In this document: one piece after another, positions 1 to 8,100 of the stretch | Position numbering within the stretch: the stretch's first letter is position 1 | How the letters are laid out: each line of letters begins with the position of its first letter | Assembly (NCBI GenBank): GCA_049282265.1 | Contig: JBAPTR010000076.1 | Location: 1 to 59,141, forward strand | DNA from: CAYUCJ01 sp049282265 | GTDB taxonomy: Bacteria > Desulfobacterota > DSM-4660 > Desulfatiglandales > Desulfatiglandaceae | Reading direction: 5' to 3' | DNA: 59,141 bases | Translations under genes and position numbers: made by a program | The notes under the pieces: model-generated | Told to the model about the DNA's origin: nothing | The model's database searches: none | Seen by the model: the letters and a program-made list of their open reading frames with translations, nothing else

Positions 1-505
1 CCGATAGATCAACCACTTCCTGAACCCTTGCCCCAGTGTCATAAAGCAGACTGAGCAAGGCTGCGTCGCGCCTTCCCCATTTGGTTGAGAGGTTGGGTTT
101 GTCAAGAATTTCTGCCAACTCATCAGTGGTGAGATAATCCACTTTTGGCCGAGAGCTGCGTTTAAGAGGGATAGCCAAGATCTGCTGGCATTGTGCAATT
201 CGGCCAGGTTCTTCGGTTTGGAGATACCGAAAAAAGGCATGTAGAACCGACAACCGGTGATTTCGAGTACGGATGCAATTCCCCCCTTTTTCAATGTAGT
301 TGAGAAAGCTTAGAACCAGTGATGCGTTTAGTGTGTCAAGCGTTAAATTCTCCGGCGAAATCGCCAAATGGTCCCGGCAATAACGCAATAACAACGTGAA
401 AGCATCGCGATAGGCTTTTATGGTATTCGAGCTGACATTTTTCTGAGCAGACAGGTATTCACCAAGAAAGTTTGTCAACCGAATGGCAAAATCAGTTGGC
501 TTCAT
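1..505 (-). CDS. Tyrosine recombinase, third gene of a RIT trio (partial, cut by left edge)
   Basis: The reading frame starts at the ATG at 505-503 and runs off the left end, giving about 168 residues of the N-terminal part of a tyrosine site-specific recombinase. It has a SAM-like core-binding domain (start MKPTDFAIRL), then the beginning of the catalytic domain ending in YDTGARVQEVVDLS, which carries the first catalytic arginine. A strong AGGAGG lies 8 nt before the start, inside the previous gene, and the start overlaps the previous stop by ATGA. The catalytic H-x-x-R, H and Y lie outside the window. The three overlapping recombinases point to a recombinase-in-trio element; the family is certain, the RIT assignment very likely. 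Confidence 0.88.
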   Translation of the reverse strand, partial: MKPTDFAIRLTNFLGEYLSAQKNVSSNTIKAYRDAFTLLLRYCRDHLAISPENLTLDTLNASLVLSFLNYIEKGGNCIRTRNHRLSVLHAFFRYLQTEEPGRIAQCQQILAIPLKRSSRPKVDYLTTDELAEILDKPNLSTKWGRRDAALLSLLYDTGARVQEVVDLS

Positions 506-1476
506 TGCTCCAACCTCCTTGGGATGACATGCCCTGCAAATTTTTCAAACCGATTGACGATGTCCGGAAAAATCTCCGGTGTAATCTGCAGATAAAATTG
601 GGTGCTGACGAGATTTTTATGACCCATATAGGCTGCCAATAGGGGCAACTTTACGCCCAAATCTGCGCCTTGCCGGTACCATCTCTCAAGTCTATGGACT
701 GCAAAAGAATGACGAAGGTCATGAAGGCGAGGTCCTTTTCCTCTACCGCCATGAGAGATGCTGCACTTCCACAGCAATTGACGAAAAAAATAATAAACGG
801 TTCCTTTGTTGTAGGGTTTTCCACCAGCTTTTGGGAAAAAGACCGACGCTTCGCCCAAGACAGATGCGTATTTCCTCAGACGTGCGGTCATTGTGGGGGC
901 CAGGGGCACCAGACGATCTTTGTTGAACTTGCTTTTGCGAATGGTCAGTATGCCGGCGTCGAGATTCACGTCAGAGAAATTTAAGTGAAGCACTTCACTG
1001 ACCCGCATGCCACAGCAATAGAGCAATCGGAAAATCTCTGGCATAATCAGATGGTGCATGGGAGAACGGCTGTCCGGCTGGGTAGTGTCCGCTGCCTCCA
1101 AAATATCTTCTACCTGCTGGTGGCTAAATATGTAAGGCGTAAATTCTCTACCTTTGACCGCCGCCTTTGTGGTTTCAGGCACGTAGGCATCGATTCCTTG
1201 TCGATGTAAGTATAGAGCAAATTGTCTAATTCTGATTATTCTCAGTTTCTGGTTGCTCGGTTTTTCATAAACCCGTTTTGATGTCCATTTATCCACGACA
1301 TCCCGAGGCAATTCAAGAGATTGCAAACCAATTTTGCATAGAAAACGATCCAGCCGAAGAAGCTCATGACTCTCTCTTATGTATCTGTAGCCATAGGCTT
1401 GCTTTTCATGGATGAATTTTTCCATCAATTCTGATAGCGGACTATGGTACTGGATTTCGATGTTTTTTTCATACAT
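502..1476 (-). CDS. Tyrosine recombinase, second gene of a RIT trio
   Basis: 324-residue phage-integrase family recombinase expected to cut and rejoin DNA through a covalent 3'-phosphotyrosine. The catalytic set is visible: R158 (CCGMRVSEV), H252 and R255 (LHDLRHSF), H286 (YMGHKN) and Y295 (TQFYLQ). The N-terminal 110 residues form the core-binding region. The start at 1476 has an AGGAGG in the end of the upstream gene. This gene overlaps the upstream recombinase by 8 nt and the downstream one by 4 nt, so all three are translationally coupled. It appears intact. The length fits the middle protein of RIT elements. Confidence 0.92.
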   Translation of the reverse strand: MYEKNIEIQYHSPLSELMEKFIHEKQAYGYRYIRESHELLRLDRFLCKIGLQSLELPRDVVDKWTSKRVYEKPSNQKLRIIRIRQFALYLHRQGIDAYVPETTKAAVKGREFTPYIFSHQQVEDILEAADTTQPDSRSPMHHLIMPEIFRLLYCCGMRVSEVLHLNFSDVNLDAGILTIRKSKFNKDRLVPLAPTMTARLRKYASVLGEASVFFPKAGGKPYNKGTVYYFFRQLLWKCSISHGGRGKGPRLHDLRHSFAVHRLERWYRQGADLGVKLPLLAAYMGHKNLVSTQFYLQITPEIFPDIVNRFEKFAGHVIPRRLEQ

Positions 1477-2731
1477 GGGTCACCTCCTCTGGATCAATGG
1501 CTACACTTTGGAGAGCCTCGATGTTGACCTTTGTATAGATCCGCGTCGTATCCATAGAAATGTGTCCCATAATTCCGGAGATTGTTTCTAACGGTATGTC
1601 TGCCTCTAAAAGACGACTTGCCAAAGTATGACGTAATGAATGCATACCTTTTCGATTTTGTACTGGAAGTCTGATAGCCGCCCTTTGACGATACCGCGTG
1701 ATGATGTAGTACAGGTTGTTATCTTGACCAAACGGCTCGAAAGGTGCATTCGCCCTTAAAAATATCTCTCGCCGCTGGCTTTCAGGACGTCCATAGCGCA
1801 GATAATCAATCAGAGCATTGCCAACCTCCTCTGTTAACGGTAGAGCCAAAGGCTCACTGTTTTTGGTTTGATTAATTTCAATACGCGCCTGTTCCCACAA
1901 AAGGTTTTCAAAACGCAGGTTGCGGATGTCGCTCACGCGCATTCCCAGCCTGACGGCCAGGAGCAAGATTGCGTAGTCTCTCTTTCCGCACGGTGAGTTT
2001 CGATCAACGGCGGCCAGAAGAGCGTCAATGTCTTCACTTTTCCATACCGAAGGCATATGCTCGCCCCATCGAACACGGATTTTGGGCACATGTTCGACCA
2101 GATTGCTATCGATGCTCCCCGTCATATGAAGGTAACGTAGAAACGACCGAATAGAGGAGTTCAAACGAGCAAGGGTCGCTGGCTTCAAGTGCGCACATGA
2201 TGTCACAAACCGAGAAAGTGTTGATGCCTGAATTTCCTTGACTGATGTTATGTCGTGAGAGTCGAGATAATGGAGAAACCTGGTGACATCTCGCTTACGG
2301 GAACGTACGGTCCCCAAGGGACTCCACAATTGTTCCCTGCAGAATAGTTCGTACCTGGCTAAAGTCTCTTCCATATTATCGGATAGTTTTGTCTTTTCAA
2401 CAACATGACTGCGGCGCTGAAAGCATCCATGCAGGGCAAAATCCGTGAGTGCGTGCATTACGTTCCTGATGTGACGTTGACGAAATGTCATGTTTGCTTC
2501 AAACCTGTCTGAGATTCCACAACTGTTAAGGAATTGAAAGACAAGGCCTGTCGAAAATGTTTTCTCTTTCGAGTTTTCCAAAGTGAATTGAGCAAACTCT
2601 TTCCATATGTATTGGTAGTTTCCAATAGTCCCATGCCTGTAGCCCAAGTTTGTCAACTGCTTGACAGCACTTGCAATAAGGGAGTCAAGCCTTATAAAAG
2701 ATTGTGATTCTGAAACAGGGATTGAATTCAT
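1469..2731 (-). CDS. Tyrosine recombinase, first gene of a RIT trio
   Basis: 420-residue tyrosine recombinase. The ATG at 2731-2729 is preferred over an upstream in-frame start because AGGAGG sits 6 nt before it. An N-terminal SAM-like region is followed by a second core-binding domain from about residue 120 and a catalytic domain with R (LGMRVSDI), H-x-x-R (MHSLRHTL), H (GIMGHIS) and Y (TTRIYTKV), so it should be active. It is the promoter-proximal gene of the three-recombinase run. A 270-bp palindrome-rich arm lies upstream (2784-3003). RIT elements use three different recombinases from one operon; what each does is not established. Confidence 0.9.
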   Translation of the reverse strand: MNSIPVSESQSFIRLDSLIASAVKQLTNLGYRHGTIGNYQYIWKEFAQFTLENSKEKTFSTGLVFQFLNSCGISDRFEANMTFRQRHIRNVMHALTDFALHGCFQRRSHVVEKTKLSDNMEETLARYELFCREQLWSPLGTVRSRKRDVTRFLHYLDSHDITSVKEIQASTLSRFVTSCAHLKPATLARLNSSIRSFLRYLHMTGSIDSNLVEHVPKIRVRWGEHMPSVWKSEDIDALLAAVDRNSPCGKRDYAILLLAVRLGMRVSDIRNLRFENLLWEQARIEINQTKNSEPLALPLTEEVGNALIDYLRYGRPESQRREIFLRANAPFEPFGQDNNLYYIITRYRQRAAIRLPVQNRKGMHSLRHTLASRLLEADIPLETISGIMGHISMDTTRIYTKVNIEALQSVAIDPEEVTHV

Positions 2732-2783
2732 GATAGGCCTCCTTTTGTTACAGGTGAAAATTATTGCCACCATAAAGGCCAAT

Positions 2784-3003
2784 CATTGAACGTTATGTGC
2801 AGTAAATCAACGCATCAATCCCGGAATATCAAGGAAATTTCTGTTTCACTCAACATAAAATTCTGCTAAACATAATGCAAATTATGTTCAGCTGCACATA
2901 ATTGGCAATGCCATAGTGTATGTGATAGTTTACGGAATCTACTCATTGCTTTCTCCTTTCTCGATGTTGCGGCTACAACTCGAGTTAAGGAATAGCAATG
3001 AGT
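2784..3003. repeat. Palindrome-rich arm at the end of the RIT element
   Basis: No gene is visible between the first recombinase and 3003. The stretch has several inverted repeats. TTATGTGCAG (2794-2803) pairs with CTGCACATAA (2892-2901). ACATAAT (2870-2876) pairs with ATTATGT (2881-2887) across GCAA, with further copies at 2853-2858 and 2896-2902. AACTCGAGTT (2978-2987) is a perfect palindrome. ACTCATTGCT (2941-2950) pairs with AGCAATGAGT (2994-3003). Clustered, alternately oriented short motifs beside recombinase genes look like recombinase binding sites. The other end lies outside the window, so the element's exact boundary is inferred. Confidence 0.6.
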
Positions 3004-3052
3004 GGGCTTTCAGCCAAGCCCATTCGGGACCGGCATAGCCAATCCCACATGA

Positions 3053-3071
3053 CCACGCCCTTAGGGCGTGG
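3053..3071. mobile_element. Hairpin resembling an IS200/IS605-type transposon end (relic)
   Basis: CCACGCCC-TTA-GGGCGTGG is a perfect 8-bp stem with a 3-nt loop, followed by ATTTCTAC. GC-rich perfect hairpins of this style are typical of IS200/IS605 and OrfB-only element ends. No transposase remnant is seen. It lies 20 bp before the start of the fibronectin-type gene and may mark an old insertion that removed the upstream region. Confidence 0.35.
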
Positions 3072-3091
3072 ATTTCTACACCGAATTAAAA

Positions 3092-3724
3092 ATGAAAAAA
3101 GCACGATTTCTTGTATTAACCCTACTGACCCTTCTCTGCGTGACCCCGTCCCTGGTTTTGGCGGGATCCGCCACGATCAGCTGGCAGGCCAACACGGAGC
3201 CGGATCTCAAGGAGTACAGGGTCTACTATGGTACGGTCAGTCGTCACTACGGATCGCCTATTCCGGTTGGAAAATTGACCAGTTATACCGTAGGCAACCT
3301 GTCTGATGGCGTGACTTACTATTTTGCAGTGACAGCCGTGGATACAGCCGACAATGAGAGTGGCTACTCCCAGGAAGTGACCAAGACCATTGCCGATTCA
3401 CAGCTCCCGACGGTGGCCATCACGTCCCCCACGACCCAGCTCACCTATGCCACGTCCCAGGCGACCTTGAACCTGGGCGGGACGGCGGCGGACAATGTGG
3501 GCGTGACCTCCGTGACCTGGAGCAATTCAAGGGGAGGCACCGGCACGGCAAGCGGGACAACCAGCTGGTCCGTTTCCGGAATCCCCCTCTCTTCAGGCGC
3601 GAACGTGATCGTCGTAACGGCCAGAGACCAGGCGGGCAATCAGAAGAGTGTCGGTCTGACGGTAACCTATACGCCGCCCGACACCACGGCGCCTGCTTCA
3701 CCTGTCGGTGTAACGGTGCAGTAA
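3092..3724 (+). CDS. Secreted fibronectin type III / Ig-like protein, probably C-terminally truncated
   Basis: 210 residues from the ATG at 3092. A signal peptide (MKKARFLVLTLLTLL, cleavage near LVLAG) is followed by a fibronectin type III domain at about residues 20-100 (ISWQANTEPDLKEYRVYYG, TYYFAVTAVDTADNES). A bacterial Ig-like domain follows at about 105-190 (TAADNVGVTSVTWSNSRGG, IVVTARDQAGN). The protein ends with TTAPASPVGVTVQ, a linker normally opening another FnIII repeat, so the gene probably lost downstream repeats. There is no strong ribosome binding site, and a transposon-like hairpin sits just upstream. Likely an adhesive or carbohydrate-binding surface fragment; no enzyme domain remains. 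A terminator follows. Confidence 0.7.
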   Translation: MKKARFLVLTLLTLLCVTPSLVLAGSATISWQANTEPDLKEYRVYYGTVSRHYGSPIPVGKLTSYTVGNLSDGVTYYFAVTAVDTADNESGYSQEVTKTIADSQLPTVAITSPTTQLTYATSQATLNLGGTAADNVGVTSVTWSNSRGGTGTASGTTSWSVSGIPLSSGANVIVVTARDQAGNQKSVGLTVTYTPPDTTAPASPVGVTVQ

Positions 3725-3753
3725 CCCCTCACCGTAGGGAAAATGTCCCCCTT

Positions 3754-3800
3754 ATGGGCGGCGGCAAGTCAAGAGGCGCTTCCGCCGCCCATTTTTTCTT
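3754..3800 (+). terminator. Rho-independent terminator after the fibronectin-type gene
   Basis: GGGCGGCGG (3756-3764) pairs with CCGCCGCCC (3782-3790), directly followed by ATTTTTT (3791-3797). It lies 30 bp after the stop codon and reads as a standard intrinsic terminator. Confidence 0.8.
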
Positions 3801-3898
3801 CCGGTCGCCGCAGGAACCGGCACCTGCCTCCGTTCCATTGGGGTCACAACCCACCCCTCCCGATAATTCTTTTCAATCGACCCGAAGAAATGCTAGTC

Positions 3899-3941
3899 TC
3901 TCTGACAGCCCGGAGACCTTTGATCACCGGGCTGTCAGAGA
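3899..3941. repeat. 15-bp perfect inverted repeat
   Basis: TCTCTGACAGCCCGG (3899-3913) pairs perfectly with CCGGGCTGTCAGAGA (3927-3941) around a 13-nt loop. No U tract follows on either strand. It lies between a terminator and the first palindromic repeat. Role unknown. Confidence 0.6.
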
Positions 3942-4010
3942 AAGGAAGGCGACCGGAAGAAACGGTCTGTAACGCCTGCACGCCGATGGCCGTGTCGCTC
4001 CGCTTACTAT

Positions 4011-4424
4011 TGATGACTTCGTAAAAAGATTGGTTCATGCCGCAAGCGGCAACCTATGAGCTGGGAATGGGAGGAGAACCTGAGGGTTTTTTTCGGACGC
4101 TTTCTCATAGTGCATTTGGCACAAAACCCCGACATGGACGACTGTTCGGGGTTTACGCCTCCGGAACCCTTGGCGCTCTCTAATGGCTGCCCTTAAACCC
4201 CGAATGGGCGTCCATCTCCTCCGACGTGTTTAGAAAGCGTCTGAAAAAGAGTGTCAGGGTCTCCTCCTGAGCTCCGGTAATAGAGAGACTTCCTTGGAAG
4301 TCATCATCGTGCCTGTGGACGGGCACGCAAATCAATGGGTTGCTTTGTAAGGGAACCGAAAATGACACTTTTCGGTTCCCGTCAGTAAAAAGTCCTGAGG
4401 ACCGGACTTTTTACGATCCCATCA
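4011..4424. repeat. Large palindromic intergenic repeat, copy A, with terminal inverted repeats
   Basis: 414-bp unit with ends TGATGACTTCGTAAAAAG (4011-4028) and CTTTTTACGATCCCATCA (4407-4424), matching in inverted orientation at 15 of 18 positions. The core has CTTTCTCATAGTGCA near 4100 and GTGTTTAGAAAGCGTCTGAA near 4230, paired as long-range arms, with an inner hairpin whose arms are CGGGGTTTA and TAAACCCCG. It also holds a perfect 12-bp stem (4351-4362 with 4369-4380) and GTAAAAAGTCC/GGACTTTTTAC (4385-4413). No coding capacity is seen. Related copies are at 13304, 16009, 20214, 25025 and 50696. It ends 16 bp before the mobA-like start. Confidence 0.8.
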
Positions 4425-4440
4425 CTATTGGGTAACCGTC

Positions 4441-5070
4441 ATGACCGAACGAAAAGAAACAACCGCCGGCCTGATCCTCATGGCAGGGGCCTCCAGTCGC
4501 ATGGGGACGCCCAAGGCGCTCCTGAAGATAGGAAAGAAGACCATGGTCGAGCATATCCTGGATGAGGCCCTGAAATCGGACCTGGACCGCGTTATCCTGG
4601 TGGTGGCCAGCCTGGACGGGGAGATGGGAGCGATCCTCGTCCCCTATGAACAAAACCGGAAATTCCGGGTGGTTGAAAACAGGCGATCCCGGGAAGGTAT
4701 GGGTTCTTCCATTATTGCGGGCCTGGACGCCGTTTCAGAGGAGTGCGGCCACATCATGGTTATCCTCGGCGATATGCCGGGGGTTGATGCGCATATCATC
4801 AATCATCTTCTTGATGGATACCTCGCATCCCATAAGAACATGGGGGCTATAACCGTAGGCCGTAAGCGTTCTCACCCGGTCATTTTCAGCCGGGACCGCT
4901 ATGGGGACCTGCGCAAACTGCGGGGAGACAGGGGAGCCAGGGGGCTTCTAGATGGACACGAAGAAGAAGTGTGCCTGGTGAATGCCCCGTCCGCCTATGA
5001 TGACCGGGATATGGATACGCCTGAAGATTACAGGGCATTTTGGGGGAACCAAGAGGGAAAGGGCCGCTGA
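4441..5070 (+). CDS. MobA/MocA-like nucleotidyltransferase
   Basis: 209 residues of the NTP_transf_3 family, which transfers CMP or GMP to molybdopterin or related acceptors. The N-terminal nucleotide-binding signature is LILMAGASSRMGTPKALLKIG (residues 12-32), with the G-x-x-RMG-x-x-K pattern, and a metal-binding aspartate lies in LGDMPGVDAHI (about residue 112). It resembles MocA/CoxI-associated cytidylyltransferases more than MobA, so a role in molybdenum cofactor maturation for a hydroxylase is plausible but unproven; no molybdoenzyme gene is adjacent. It starts just after palindromic repeat copy A and shows no clear Shine-Dalgarno. It converges with dnaE. Confidence 0.8.
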   Translation: MTERKETTAGLILMAGASSRMGTPKALLKIGKKTMVEHILDEALKSDLDRVILVVASLDGEMGAILVPYEQNRKFRVVENRRSREGMGSSIIAGLDAVSEECGHIMVILGDMPGVDAHIINHLLDGYLASHKNMGAITVGRKRSHPVIFSRDRYGDLRKLRGDRGARGLLDGHEEEVCLVNAPSAYDDRDMDTPEDYRAFWGNQEGKGR

Positions 5071-5154
5071 AAGTGCGGACGTCAAGGTAGGCGACTTCCC
5101 AGCCGTACCCCAGACCAAATCCCCTTATATTTTTCAGTCACCTAGAAACATTGA

Positions 5155-8100
5155 TCAACTGCGGGAGGGCAGGGACAGGATTTCCCTCACCGTGCTTCCG
5201 GTGAGGGACTCCATTTCCTGTATGAGTTCATGGCAGGGCTGTACCTTGAAGCGATCATCGGCAATGACGGTGACGGCCTTGCCCGAGGCCGGGGCCACTC
5301 TGAATCTCAGACGACACTCACCGGGATATCTGAAAGCCAGATCCCTCAAATCCTCCAGCATATTCCTGGATATGGTTTCTTGATCAAGGTTGAGCAGGAT
5401 GGCCTTAATGAATCGCTGTCTTACGCTGGCCAGGGTCGTCAATTCTTGTCCGATGATTTTCGTGGCACGGTCCCCCCTTTCAACGGTTCCCGTGATGAGC
5501 AGGGGATCGTCGCTCTTGAGCAGTGCAGCTGAACGCGCGAACAGGTCTGGAAACAGGATCACCTCGATGGATCCGGAGAGGTCCTCAACCCTGACGATGG
5601 CCATTTTGTCACCACGTCGCGTTCTTTTGAGCTTCAACTCTTCCACCATCCCGGCAATAACGGCACGTGACTTGTCTTCAAGGGCGGGGAGGTCTTGAAT
5701 CGCAGAGGTGGTAACCAAGGGGATTTCCCGGTCGAATTTGGAAAGGGGATGGCCGGTAATGTAAAAGCCGAGGGCCTCTTTTTCCTTTTTCAACCGTTCT
5801 TTCTCTTCCCACTCGTCCACCTCGGGCAGGTCCAGAAAACCGTTGCCCGGCCCATCGCTCAAACCGAGCGTTCCGAACATGTTGAGTTGATTGGGGTCAC
5901 GATTGGCACCACAGGCCCTGAGAACGTTATCCAGAGCGGCAAAGAGACGTGAGCGATAGATCCCTGTGAAGTCAAAGGCCCCACACTGGATCAACCCTTC
6001 AAGCACCCTGCGGTTGACTTTGCCGCTTCCCACGCGTGTGCAGAAATCCAGCAGATCCCGGTAGGGCCCGGATTGCTTTCTCTCTTGGATGCAAAGCTCA
6101 ACGGCCTTCAATCCCACGTTCTTGACTGCGGCGAGGCCGAAACGTATCTTTCCGTCTACAACGGTAAAATCCGCTTGGCTCTCGTTGATGTCGGGGGGAA
6201 GGATCTCAATGCCCATGTCCCGGCATTCGGCAATGTTCTTGATGGTCTTGTCCTGGTTGCCCATATCCTGGGTCAGAAGGGCCGCCATGAATTCCACGGG
6301 AAAATGGGCCTTCAGGTAGGCGGTCTGATAGGCTATGAGGGCGTAGGCGGCCGAATGGGACTTGTTAAAGCCGTATCCGCCGAATTTTTCAATCAAATTG
6401 AAAAGGTTCTCAGCTTTTTGGGCCCGAACGCCGTTCCCGGAGGCACCGTCGATAAATCTCTGCTTGTGCCTGGCCATGACCTTCGCATTCTTCTTGCCGA
6501 TGGCCTTTCTGAGTTCATCCGCTTCTGCCAGGGAATAGTCCGCCAATACTTGGGCTATCTTCATGACCTGTTCCTGGTAAAGAATCACCCCATAGGTCTC
6601 TTTCAAAATGGGTTCAAGCTGGGGGAGAAAATACTTGATCCGGGCCTTTCCATGTTTCCCATTGACAAAGTCGGCAACCATGTTGCTGCCGAGCGGTCCG
6701 GGCCTGTAAAGGGCCACGAGGGCGATCAGGTCTTCAAAGACCTCCGGCCTGAGCTTCCTCATCAGTTCTTTCATCCCCTCACTTTCGAGCTGAAATACAC
6801 CGGTGGTCTTTCCGTCGCTGCAGAGCTGAAAAGTGGCGGGATCGTCCAGGGGGATTTTGTCAATGTTGATCGCGTCTTCAAAGGATGTCTCAATCAGGTC
6901 GAGGGTATGTTTGATAACCGTAAGGGTCTTGAGCCCCAGAAAGTCGAATTTGATGAGCCCCAGTTGTTCTATGCGATCCATGGTGTACTGGGTCATAATT
7001 TCATTTCTGGACCCCTTGAAAAGGGGCAGATACTCCACCAGAGGCCTGTCGGAAATGACCACACCCGAAGCGTGGGTGGAGGCATGCCTTGAGAGACCCT
7101 CAAGGGCGCGTGATATCCTGAGGAGCTTTTTTGCCGGTCCGTCTTCTTCCCCGAGACGTTTCAATTCAGGTTCTGCCAGGATCGCCTGTTCCAGGGAGAC
7201 TTTCGGCCCTTCCGGAACCATCTTGGCAATCCGGTCCACCTCCCCCAGGGGGATGTTCAGGCTGCGGCCCACGTCCCGGATGGCGCCGCGTGCCTTCATG
7301 GTGCCGAAGGTGATGATCTGGGAAACGTTTTCCTGGCCGTACTTTTCGGCAACGTAGTGGATGACCTCGTCCCGCCCGTTGATGCAGAAATCGATATCGA
7401 TATCAGGCATGCTGATTCGCTGCGGATTGAGGAATCTCTCAAAGAGCAGCCCGTATTTGATGGGGTCGATATTGGTGATGGTCAGGGCATAGGCCACCAG
7501 AGAGCCGGCTGCCGATCCCCGGCCCGGGCCAACGGGAATGTCATGACGCCTTGCGTAGTCGATAAAATCCGCAACGATCAGGAAATAGCCCGAAAAACCC
7601 ATTTTCTGGATAATATCAAGTTCGAACTGAAGCCTTTCCTGGTATTCCTGAACCGTTTCTCCGGAGAGCGCCCCCACTTCTTCTTTCATGGCCAATCGTT
7701 TTTCAAGACCCTTCCGGGCCTCCTCGATGAGCAGGTCCTTGAGGTCCTTGTCACCAGCCACCTGAAACACAGGATACTTGTAGTGGCCGAATTCCATTTC
7801 GAAGTGACAGCGGTCGGCAATTTGGGCGGTATTGTCAAGGGCATCTTCAAAGCCCGGGAGGTTTCGCGACATTTCCTCCCGGGATTTGAAAAAAAATTCA
7901 TCGCTGGAAAATTTCAGACGTTTTTCATCTTCCAGGGTCTTCCCCGTCTGGATGCAGAGGAGGACATCGTGCGCCTCAGCATCCGCCTGGTTGAGGTAGT
8001 GGCAGTCGTTTGTCGCCACCATTGGGATGGAAAGGTCTTTTGAAAGCTCTCTGAGCATCTTATTGACCTTGATCTGCACGGGGAGGTTGTTGGCCTGCAC

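Noticed and set aside
3743..4038. Overlapping short frames after the fibronectin-type gene
   Set aside because: They lie across a terminator and inverted repeats and look non-protein-like.
4351..4380. Perfect 12-bp hairpin as a terminator
   Set aside because: No U tract follows the stem on either strand.
6073..7092. 339-codon plus-strand frame within dnaE
   Set aside because: Shadow of dnaE, no recognisable domain.
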